DNA of 64,000 bases. Source: Paracoccaceae bacterium (GTDB taxonomy: Bacteria; Pseudomonadota; Alphaproteobacteria; Rhodobacterales; Rhodobacteraceae). The translations under genes and the position numbers were made by a program. The DNA lies in the NCBI GenBank assembly GCA_030148225.1, contig JASBTX010000003.1, positions 47,804 through 111,803 on the forward strand. Direction: 5' to 3'. The notes beneath the pieces were generated by a model, which saw nothing but the letters and a program-made list of their open reading frames with translations, was not told where the DNA came from and did not search any database. Shown here piece after piece: positions 56,587 to 64,000 of the stretch; within the stretch, counting starts at the first letter, position 1; each line of letters opens with the position of its first letter.

Positions 56587-58628
56587 CAATGGACCGTTTT
56601 GCAAAACTCACACATTGGATCGGCGGCCTCTCGCGCCGCCAGATGATCGGGACCTCCATTGCGCTCTGCGCCGTGCTGTTTGTCTCGGTCAATATCTTCG
56701 CCGCCCGCGCCCTCGATGGATGGCGCGCGGATGTCACGGAAACGCAAGTCTGGACGCTGTCTGAAGGGACGGAGACGCTTCTGTCGGATCTCTCCGAGCC
56801 CCTGCACCTGCGGCTCTACCTGTCTGACGGGCTGACGGAGGCCGCACCGCAGCTAGCGAGCTATGCGGACCGCGTGCGGGGCATGCTGCAATCCTACGCC
56901 GATCAGGCCGATGGGCAGATCACGCTGGAAGTGATCGACCCGGAGCCGTTCTCGGACGCAGAAGACCGCGCCGTGGGCTTTGGCATCAACCGTATCGCCC
57001 TGGCGGGCGCGCCCGAGCCTATGTTCTTCGGGCTTGCTGCAACGAACTCCACCGATGGGCGGTCCACGATCCCGGTCTTCTCGCCGGATCGCGAGGCGTG
57101 GCTGGAATACGATCTGACCCGGCTCGTGGCCGAGTTGGGCCAGCCCGAGAAGCCCAAGGTCGCTCTGCTTGATGGGATTGGTCTCTCCGGCAACCCGATG
57201 ATGGGTGGGGCGGAGCAGCAAAGCCTTGCGATGCTGCGCGAGCTTTATGACGTCGAGATCATGTCGGGCGATGTGAACAGCTTACCCGAAGGCACCGAAG
57301 TCGTCGCGGTGGTTCATCCGCAAGGCCTGACCGAGCCGACGCTCTATGCGCTCGACCAGTGGGTGATGGGCGGCGGTGCGCTGATGGCCTTCGTGGACCC
57401 CCATGCCGAGACGCAAATGGGCCCGCAAGGCATGCCTGCGCCCGATGCGGCGTCGGACTTTGCCGCGCTATTCGAGGGTTGGGGTGTGGAATTTGACGCC
57501 ACGCAAGCTGTTGCCGACCCGACCTACGCGCTCGCCACGAACCGGCGCGTTCAGGGGCGTGACGTGAATGTCGGCAACCCGGCTTGGCTGCGGCTGGATG
57601 CCAGCGCGCTCGACCCCGACAGCCCTTCGCTTGCTCGGCTATCGGCCATGGTCATGACCACGGCGGGCAGCTTTACCACCGGCGAGGATGGGCCGACCCT
57701 CACCCCTCTGGCAACCGTGTCCGACGCCGCTGTGCTGGCAAGCGCCACGGACGCCTCTAACCGCTTCGGCGATCCGCGTGATCTGCTGACGAGTGGCGCG
57801 CGCGTTGATGCAGCCCCCGTGGTGATCGCGCGGCTCGGCGGCGCGGTGCAATCGGCCTTCCCGGATGGCAAACCCGAAAGCTCTGAATGGGAGGCCGACC
57901 ACATCGCCAGCACCGAGGCCGCCAATGTGCTGCTCTCGGGCGATGCCGATATGCTAATGGACCGAAACTGGATCCAGCAGCGCAGCATCTTCGGCGCGCA
58001 GATCCCGCAGGCCTTTGCCAATAATGGTGATTTCTTCCTGAACGCCGTTGAGCAAATGGCCGGTGGCGCCGCCCTGGCTGACCTGCGTGGTCGGGCCGTG
58101 GATTGGCGTCCGCTCACCCGGATCGAGGCGATGGAACGCGCCGCCGAGGCCGAGTATCGCGCCACCGAGCAGGCCCTGCTGGACCGGATCAGCGAGGCCG
58201 AAGACGCCTTGCGCGACATTGCACCGCAAGACGGTGACGGCAGCGGCCTGTTCAGCGCCGAGATGGTGGCTGAAGCCCTCGTGATCGGCCACGAACCGCT
58301 TGTCGGCGCGCTCGATCTTCCCGACCCGGATGATCGGCATGTTCTCGCAGCCGCGATCCAGTGCGGTGCCCAGCACATTGTGACGGACAATCTCGTGGAT
58401 TTCCCGGCCGACAAGCTGGAGCCTTACGACATTGAGGCCATCGACGCGGACGAATTTCTGTCCCGGACGTTCGATCTTTACCCGGCCGAAGCGCTGACCG
58501 TCCTGCGCCAACTGCGCACCCACTACAACAATCCACCCTATTCAGCGCCAGAGTTCGTTCTGGATCTCACCGCAAAGGGTCTGCCCAAGCTGGCCGCGCG
58601 GGCGCGGCAAAACCAAGCCTTCCTTTAG
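56583..58628 (+). CDS. GldG-like protein fused to the C-terminal part of a PIN-domain toxin
   Basis: Residues 1-555 are a GldG-type ABC component: a membrane helix near 20-40, then a periplasmic domain with LSEGTETLLSDLSEPLHLRLYLSD and VVHPQGLTEPTLYALDQWVMGGG, and a coiled-coil tail (ERAAEAEYRATEQALLDRISEAEDALRDI). From about residue 559 the protein changes: LPDPDDRHVLAAAIQCGAQHIVTDNLVDFP and IEAIDADEFL are the C-terminal half of a PIN-domain ribonuclease. The PIN N-terminal catalytic Asp motif is missing. GldG proteins of this kind normally continue into their own C-terminal membrane helix, which is lost here, and no DUF4340-type partner gene follows. So this is a recombinant chimera, and transport function is doubtful. 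Confidence 0.85.
   Translation: MTMDRFAKLTHWIGGLSRRQMIGTSIALCAVLFVSVNIFAARALDGWRADVTETQVWTLSEGTETLLSDLSEPLHLRLYLSDGLTEAAPQLASYADRVRGMLQSYADQADGQITLEVIDPEPFSDAEDRAVGFGINRIALAGAPEPMFFGLAATNSTDGRSTIPVFSPDREAWLEYDLTRLVAELGQPEKPKVALLDGIGLSGNPMMGGAEQQSLAMLRELYDVEIMSGDVNSLPEGTEVVAVVHPQGLTEPTLYALDQWVMGGGALMAFVDPHAETQMGPQGMPAPDAASDFAALFEGWGVEFDATQAVADPTYALATNRRVQGRDVNVGNPAWLRLDASALDPDSPSLARLSAMVMTTAGSFTTGEDGPTLTPLATVSDAAVLASATDASNRFGDPRDLLTSGARVDAAPVVIARLGGAVQSAFPDGKPESSEWEADHIASTEAANVLLSGDADMLMDRNWIQQRSIFGAQIPQAFANNGDFFLNAVEQMAGGAALADLRGRAVDWRPLTRIEAMERAAEAEYRATEQALLDRISEAEDALRDIAPQDGDGSGLFSAEMVAEALVIGHEPLVGALDLPDPDDRHVLAAAIQCGAQHIVTDNLVDFPADKLEPYDIEAIDADEFLSRTFDLYPAEALTVLRQLRTHYNNPPYSAPEFVLDLTAKGLPKLAARARQNQAFL
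58257..58628 (+). pseudogene. PIN-domain toxin remnant (C-terminal half)
   Basis: The last 123 codons of the GldG-like frame encode the PIN C-terminal region with acidic positions in DPDDRHV and TDN. No antitoxin gene and no PIN start are present. The fragment marks the left edge of a mobile-element remnant region. Confidence 0.75.
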
Positions 58629-58837
58629 CGACGCATCGCTTCGAACACTCGCCGCAAGGCGAAGGATCGGGCGATGCTCACGACGGTGAAGATCGCACCA
58701 ATTTTCAGGTTCTGCGCCAGTGTCGTGTGCAGTCCGAAGATCGGGAAGATCAGGATCTGCGTCACGACCGCCACGCCGTAGCCGACGGCAACATTGGCGA
58801 CGGCCTCGACCAGCGACATGAGGCGTGACTGTTTCAT
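58625..58837 (-). CDS. DUF7220 family small membrane protein
   Basis: A 70-residue protein with two hydrophobic segments: SRLMSLVEAVANVAVGYGVAV and QNLKIGAIFTVVSIARSFALRRVFEA. This matches the DUF7220 pattern I know from prophages and integrated elements in alphaproteobacteria. It lies nine bases after the cytosine methyltransferase fragment on the same strand, a usual phage neighbourhood. Confidence 0.8.
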   Translation of the reverse strand: MKQSRLMSLVEAVANVAVGYGVAVVTQILIFPIFGLHTTLAQNLKIGAIFTVVSIARSFALRRVFEAMRR

Positions 58838-58846
58838 CCCGTCGCC

Positions 58847-59740
58847 TCATCCATCGGCCAGCAATTGAGCCGCGAGAGTTCTAAGCGCATGCGCGGCAAC
58901 CAGTGGGACCACGCCGTTGCCACAGAGGCGAAGCCGGTCCACCCGGTGGGCCAGCCCATCAGCGTCTCGACGAACAGCGGGTTCAAGGTCCGGCGCAGCT
59001 CGCAGGTAACGCTCCCAGCCGTCGGCGTCACCAGGACCTGGCGGCCAAGCAGGCCGTTCACGGGCGTATTCGCCAAAGTCGTCGCCCCAACCTTGTGATC
59101 GCGCGCCGTTGGCGTCATCCACATGCGGCTGGCACTGGTCAGGTCGGCAGTCTTGCGATTGCCCGCGCTCGGCTTGTTTCCGTCCGTTGCCATCGGCGTC
59201 GGCCAATCCCGCGCCATCCCGTCCAAGCCCTTCTCCTGTTTCCGGGCACCGCCCCGGCTGCGAAAGCTGTCGGTCTGAGGCGTCGGCCACATCGCAGCCG
59301 AGGTCGCCAGGTTCATCCCGTGCTTGCCTGCCTCTTGCGACGGCGTCGGTTTCGTCTGCCGGTTCTCGTTGGCGCTCGCCCGCGGTGTGGGCCAGAGCCG
59401 CAGCATCTCCGTCCGGTTCCCACCGCTCGACCGGGTCCCGGAGCAGGCGCGCGGGGTCGGCCAGTTCGCAGTCTTCCCGGTGGGCAAGGATGAAGAGCCG
59501 CTCGCGCTTGTGGGGCGCACCGACTTCCGCCGCCGTGAAGAGGCCTGCCGCAAGGCGGTAGCCCATGCCGACCAGTCCTCCGGCGACTTCGGGGAAGCCG
59601 AGGCGGAGATGATGGGCGACGTTTTCGAGGAAGACGAAGGGCGGCTCGACCTCGCCGATGATCCGCGCAACGTGCGGCCAGAGGTGACGCGGGTCTTCCG
59701 CGCCCCGGCGTTTGCCCGCGACGGAGAACGGCTGGCAAGG
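58847..59740 (-). pseudogene. 5'-truncated DNA (cytosine-5) methyltransferase
   Basis: The frame contains the catalytic motif PCQPFSVAGKRRG with the active Cys, then HLWPHVARIIGEVEPPFVFLENV, VGAPHKRERLFILA and the terminal LRLCGNGVVPLVAAHALR, all typical of phage C5-cytosine methyltransferases. Upstream of the PCQ triplet at about 59740 the homology stops and the opposite strand becomes serine recombinase, so the SAM-binding N-terminus is lost. The first Met in frame is at 59566, inside the domain. The target-recognition region (about 58900-59400) has unusual Asp/Gly/Gln-rich composition. Confidence 0.85.
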
Positions 59741-60318
59741 GCGACAGCTACCCCGGCGAGCATGAAGCGATTATTGACCGCGAGACGTGGGATCGCGTCC
59801 ATGCCATCTTGAAGGAGAGCCCCCGCAAGCGCGCTGCCTGAACCCGCGCTGACACGCCCGCGCTTCTGAAAGGTTTGCTCTACGGCCCCGATGGTGCGGC
59901 GTTCTCGCCAACTCACACCCGCAAGGGCGGCAAGCTCTACCGTTACTATGTCAGCCAGACGGTACTGAAGCATGGCGCGGGTTCTGGTCCTGTTGGCCGT
60001 GTCCCAGCGGGCGAGATTGAAGCCGCCGTCATTGATCAGCTCCGTGCAGTGTTCCGCCAGCCGGAGATCGTGGCGGGGACATGGAAGGCGGCGCGCACCC
60101 ACGCCGACGACACCACCGAGGCCGATACCCTCGCGGCCCTGCAGCAGCTCGATCCGTTGTGGGACGAACTGTTCCCGGCCGAACAAGCGCGCATCGTGGC
60201 GTTGCTGGTTGAACGGGTGGAGATAGGCAGGGACGGGCTGAACGTCCGGCTCCGCGTCGACGGGCTCGGCAGCCTCGCGCGCGAGATGCTGGCCGGCGGT
60301 ATCGGTGAAGCCGCATGA
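59734..60318 (+). pseudogene. Truncated large serine recombinase with an internal stop
   Basis: The frame GKGDSYPGEHEAIIDRETWDRV begins in the middle of the recombinase domain; the catalytic Ser domain is absent. A TGA at 59839-59841 follows KRAA, and reading continues as TRADTPALLKGLLYGPDGAAFSP, the zinc-ribbon region, and a C-terminal helical part to 60318. A truncated version starting near 59875 could still be translated but would be inactive. It overlaps the next gene by four bases, as in intact versions of this element. Confidence 0.85.
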
Positions 60319-60725
60319 ACCGCAGCACGCCGATCCCGGAGACTGTGACGCTCCATGTCCCGTTCCGCATCGTGAAGCGCGGCGGGAAGAAGGAGATGCA
60401 GATGCCCGAAGGCGCCACGCAATCGCAGCGGACTGACAACACGCTGGTCAAGGCGCTGGCCCGTGCGTTCCGATGGAAGCGGATGCTCGAGTCGGGCGAA
60501 TACGCCACCATCGCCGAACTGGCCGAACGGGAGGGCATCGCGTCGTCTTACATGACCCGCGTTCTGCGGCTCACGCTGCTCGCGCCTGACATCATCGAGG
60601 GCATCTTGGAAGGGAAGCAGGGACCGGAGGTGACGCTGGCGCGGCTGCTGGAGCCGCTTCCCGCATACTGGTGTGAGCAACGAAATGTCCTTTTCACCGC
60701 CCAATCGGTTCGCGTTCAACCCTGA
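60315..60725 (+). CDS. Recombinase-associated hypothetical protein
   Basis: This 136-residue protein (VTLHVPFRIVKRGGKKEMQMPEG, KALARAFRWKRMLESGEYATIAELAEREGIASSYMTRVLRLTLLAPDI) has a helix-turn-helix-like centre and is of a type that commonly follows serine recombinase genes in Rhodobacteraceae elements. It overlaps the recombinase remnant by four bases. Its C-terminal 20 residues may be altered by the adjoining rearrangement. Function unknown. Confidence 0.65.
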   Translation: MNRSTPIPETVTLHVPFRIVKRGGKKEMQMPEGATQSQRTDNTLVKALARAFRWKRMLESGEYATIAELAEREGIASSYMTRVLRLTLLAPDIIEGILEGKQGPEVTLARLLEPLPAYWCEQRNVLFTAQSVRVQP

Positions 60726-60772
60726 ATGCGCTAAGCCAACCGTCATGCTTCCCGACAATCTGGTCGATCCTC

Positions 60773-60975
60773 GGCCATTAGGCGGCGGGTCTCAGTCAGG
60801 GCGGCGACGAGACAGAGGTAGTGCAGGATGTCCTCGTCGGCCAGGATGCGGTCGGGGTGGGGTGTCTTGCCGGTAAGGTCCTTCAGCCGTCTCTCGCAGA
60901 CCAGATAGCCGTTGATGCGGAATTCCCAGGTGGCTTCCGGCAGTCATTGAACCAGTGCGAACCGTTCATGATCTT
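60773..60975 (-). pseudogene. Decayed copy of a type ISP restriction-enzyme segment
   Basis: Minus-strand translation gives KIMNGSHWFND, a frameshift, then LPEATWEFRINGYLVCERRL, HPDRILADEDILHYL and ALTETRRLMA. This is a clear diverged duplicate of the neighbouring enzyme at 61537-61751 (KVMINGSRWFEDVPEATWKF through TETRRLMAK). It begins six bases downstream of the stop of the intact copy. It is not translated as one frame. Confidence 0.85.
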
Positions 60976-60980
60976 CAATT

Positions 60981-62549
60981 TCAAATCGAAAACCTCTGTC
61001 TCGTGTAGGTGTGCTGTTCGCTTGCATTCAGGCTGACAGTCGCGTTTCCACGGCGGATGAAGAACTCGTGCTGTCCCTGGAAGTCGACGAAGACCGGCTC
61101 TTTTGCCGCGACGACGTCGATCACGCAGACCTTCTTGCCGTCCTGTGCATCGGCGAACCGCATCTTGCAGTGAAGCGAGTATGGAGCGCCGATGGCCGAG
61201 GAAAACACGCTCAGGAGTCTGTTCTCGAACGCATCAAGACTGTTCTGGACAAGCTTCAGGTCGTGCTCCAGCCCGATAATCTCCTTGTCATCGGTCACGC
61301 CGATGACAAGCGTGCCACCGTCCGAATTCATGAAGGCCGCGAGAGTCTTCAGGACCTGTTTTTGGAGGGCCTTGTTCTGTTTTCCTTCCCGCATGTCCCA
61401 TTGGAACGTGCTCTTGAACTCAAGCTCCCGGCTTTCGTCGGCGCCTATGATCTCTTCGACCGAGGGCGGAGGCGGGGGCGGTTGATAGAACGCGCCTAGC
61501 CAGCCGCCGTGTTTCTCGATCACCTTGTCTATCTTGGCCATCAGGCGGCGGGTCTCAGTCAGGGCGACGATGATGCGGCGGTAGTGAAGGATGTCCTCCT
61601 CGGTCAGGACGCGGCCGGGGTGGGGGTTCTTGCCGCCCTTGCCCGCGCGGTACTTCAGCCATTTCTCGCAGACCCGGTAGCCGCCGACTTGGAACTTCCA
61701 CGTGGCTTCTGGCACGTCCTCGAACCAGCGGGAGCCGTTGATCATCACCTTGCCGTTCTCGTATTTCGGAAAGCCCTTTTCGACCCGAGCCTCGCCTGAC
61801 CCGGCGAAGCGAACCTCAGGTCTTTCGAGGATCGGAGCCTCGTCCGGGCGCAGGAGGTGCAGGGCGGCGAGGTCGCGGCCTAGCGGCACGAGGTCAGAGA
61901 AGTTGGCGCGGTCCTTAGGCGTGGGGATACGGGGGAAGTCGGATTTCAGGAACTCGGCATAGCGGCTACGATAGCCAGGGCTGTGCACCACGGCATAGAT
62001 GTAGTCGAACAGATCACGGGGGCCGAAGGCCTTGGAGAGATCGCCGCGCCCGTCCCACGGTGTATCGAGGAGGCCAAGTTGTTCGGCTTTCGGGCGCTGA
62101 AAATCGGGACCGAAGCTTTGCTGGTTCCCGCGGGGGATTCCATCCTCGTATGCGAGACCAATGGTTTTCCCGAAACCAAGTGCCCAGGACCTGTCAATAT
62201 TGGGCCGCCTGTAGGACTCCCCCACGGACGGTGACAACCAAAGCGGAGCGAGATGACACTGTTTCGTGCTCTCAGTACATTTAGCTTCAACCGGGTTTTC
62301 TACGGCAAGGAAGTGCTCCGGATTGGGATTTCGGGTTGATTTACCTAAACTCAACCCAATCGCATCTGGACCAAGCATCGACCCCATCACAGCACGCGCC
62401 GGGGTATCGAGAAACTCGTCAACATAGAACAATGACCGGAAGTCAAACGGTCTATAGGTTAGTCTCGAAACTGCTCCCTTTAATTGCTCTGGCTGCAGTC
62501 CGCGCACGGCAGAAAGTGCAGCTTCCGCCTTTCCCTCAAGTGTATCCAA
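60981..62549 (-). pseudogene. Type ISP-like restriction-modification protein, C-terminal part with AlbA_2/Schlafen-type domain
   Basis: Residues 1-345 are the target-recognition region of type ISP/IIG enzymes: VSRLTYRPFDFRSLFYVDEFL near the start, FDYIYAVVHSPGYRSRYAEFLKSDFPRIP, and TETRRLMAKIDKVIEKHGGWLGAF. A PPPPPP linker follows, and residues 372-522 (nt 60984-61436) form an AlbA_2/Schlafen-type DNA-binding domain (ELEFKSTFQWD, LAAFMNSDGGTLVIGVTDD, FFIRRGNATVSL). The frame is offset from the methylase part at 62536-62549, so one gene is split. Usual type ISP enzymes end near the GGW segment, so the extra domain is unusual. Confidence 0.8.
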
Positions 62550-64000
62550 TTACGAATTTGTCCCGTGCAGTTACTATTGCCCCCCTTATCAGTGGAAGCG
62601 CAGCTTCTAGGTAGGTCCAATCATTGTATACCGCGTGAGCATCGACAATCTTTGGTGCGAAGTAATAGTTCGGAGCTTTAAGATCGGCCTTCTCCCCAGA
62701 AGTAATATCGGAAGAAATTAACCGATCGAACTTTTCCTCACGTGAGCCCCTTATGCTCCTGACAAAAACGTTGCCCTGCCTCAATGGCTCCAAATGCGTT
62801 CCAAAGTGTATTGCAACTCCCTCCAGAATGTCGAAAACGTTCTCATCGCCTGCTGCGTCGTTCGCCTGGCCCTGACTGTATCCATGCAAATCCATGATCC
62901 GGAGGGAAAATTCCTTTTGCCAGTGATAACGCAATCCAGAAAGGAGATTTGCCTTAAGGAATGAGTTGCTCGTAATCAAACCCGCCAACCCCACGCCATT
63001 ACCAAGAATATATCTCTGCATTAGGGCGATGAACTTGACGTAGTCATTTTGGATCGCACGCTCTAACTCAAGATGGCCACGCTTTACGACTGGAATGCCC
63101 TCAATTCCTTTAAAGTGCTGCACAAGTTCCCTTTGGGCTTCTGTTAGATTTTTTGATTCTCGTGAATACGGTGGGTTTCCGATCACAACTGTGAACGGAG
63201 ACTTTTCTTTTGCGTGATTGGCGTCTTTTGCCTCATGCGCTAGCGCCTCCGACATGAAGTCAAACTCCATATCCAGATCGCGCGCTGGTTCCAGTGCATT
63301 GGTTAGGAAGATGCGCGCCCGCTCGTCCGACCCGAAGGTGTAGCCCGTCTCCGTCAGCTTCAGCCCCACCTTCATGTGCGCGATGGTATAAGGTGCCATC
63401 ATCAGCTCGAAGGCCGTCAGACGTGGCAGCAGGTGCTTCGGAACATACTCGTTCCAGGCCGCCTTGATTTCGGCCGCCGACTTGCCCTGCTCCTTCCAGT
63501 GCCCTTCCATCCGCTTGTGGATCAGGTCGATCACCTCGACCAGAAAGGTGCCGGTGCCGGTGGCCGGATCGAGGATCTGGACGAAAGGCGCGTTGGGCTG
63601 CACATGCGCGGGGATGGTGATGCGGTCGTTGCGCGCCGCGACCTCCGCCCAGGTGCTGGTATCGGCGAGACCCAGCGGTAGCCCAAACTCCGTCCGCAGG
63701 ATTTCGTCCACCCCGCGGACGATGAAGTTCACCACGGGGCGCGGAGTGTAGAAGACGCCGCGCTGCATCCGCTTCTGCGGGTCGTATTCCTTCAGGAACA
63801 ACTCGTAGAAGTGGATGACCGGGTCTTCCTTGGGGTTGCGGTCGCCGAAGTCGCGCAGCACCGCCTCCATATCGGCGTCATTCAGCACGTCGACGACATC
63901 GCGGATGCCGAGTTCGTCGAAGTCGAGCCCGGTTCGTTTGTCCCGCCCACCGATCTTGAGGAAGTTGCCGAACAACTCTTTCAGGAAGGGGTTCGTCTTC
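62536..64000 (-). pseudogene. Type ISP-like restriction-modification protein, methylase part (5' end off window)
   Basis: The frame is open to the right edge, so the helicase/nuclease N-terminus is outside. The N6-adenine methylase has YTPRPVVNFIVRGVDEIL, the SAM motif ILDPATGTGTFLVEV, and catalytic VVIGNPPYSRES. The frame stops at TGA just after VTARDKFVIGYT, where the downstream frame continues the same protein (LEGKAEAALSAVRGLQPEQL). One extra base (or two missing) at about 62540 explains the break. It may be a real mutation, a programmed event or a sequence error. Confidence 0.85.

Noticed and set aside
58834..60186. Long minus-strand ORF overlapping the methyltransferase
   Set aside because: It is a shadow frame; its sequence is Arg/Pro/Thr-rich without motifs, while a different minus frame holds the methyltransferase motifs.

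Overview
The window looks like chromosome of a GC-rich alphaproteobacterium, most likely a Rhodobacterales/Rhodobacteraceae member. The Rieske protein, GroEL, the usg gene, a cysteine-free NarR-type regulator and the dense operons all fit that group. No rRNA, tRNA or CRISPR array was recognised.

Region 1 (1-3.6 kb, minus strand) is a respiratory cluster: a heme-copper oxidase subunit I, a CuA-bearing subunit II, a truncated cupredoxin with an unusual Met-Asp/Asn repeat, and a small Met/Cys-rich anchored protein upstream. Region 2 (3.9-13.6 kb) holds an NAD(P)-dependent beta-hydroxyacid dehydrogenase-like enzyme, a periplasmic unknown, a CcdA/DsbD-like membrane protein, an MFS transporter, an iron-type alcohol dehydrogenase, and a three-gene ABC/FtsX-type export system (ATPase, permease, HlyD adaptor) with an FNR-like box upstream. 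Region 3 (13.7-18.7 kb) is a NitT/TauT-type ABC importer, its GntR regulator and a divergent fumarylpyruvate hydrolase-like gene, sharing palindromic operators. Region 4 (18.7-21.9 kb) carries a saccharopine dehydrogenase-like protein, a CBS-BON protein, a membrane protein and an orphan Rieske subunit.

Region 5 (22.2-30.2 kb) is a complete ugp glycerol-3-phosphate/glycerophosphodiester uptake operon that also contains a phosphodiesterase and a Na/Pi cotransporter-like gene, with a divergent LysR regulator. Region 6 (30.2-44.6 kb) is a respiratory nitrate reductase operon in the order usp, narK1, narK2, narG, narH, narJ, narI, parvulin PPIase, moeA, DUF2478. A divergent Crp/Fnr regulator (narR-like) lies upstream, with a perfect FNR-type box between the two. 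It supplies nitrate uptake, the enzyme, its maturation and molybdenum cofactor insertion together.

Region 7 (44.6-48 kb) contains a DUF1127-like gene opposite a GcvA-type LysR gene, and an ECF sigma/anti-sigma pair opposite a small secreted protein. Region 8 (48.2-54.7 kb) is a proteostasis cluster: htpX, htpG, an HtrA-like protease, usg and groES-groEL, with heat-shock-like promoters and a CIRCE element. Region 9 (54.9-58.6 kb) is a gliding-type ABC transporter whose last gene is fused to the tail of a PIN-domain toxin.

From there to the right edge (58.2-64 kb) the sequence is a patchwork of mobile-element debris: a DUF7220 gene, a 5'-truncated cytosine methyltransferase abutting a truncated serine recombinase, a decayed copy of a restriction-enzyme segment, and a frameshifted type ISP-like restriction-modification enzyme carrying an AlbA_2/Schlafen-type C-terminal domain.
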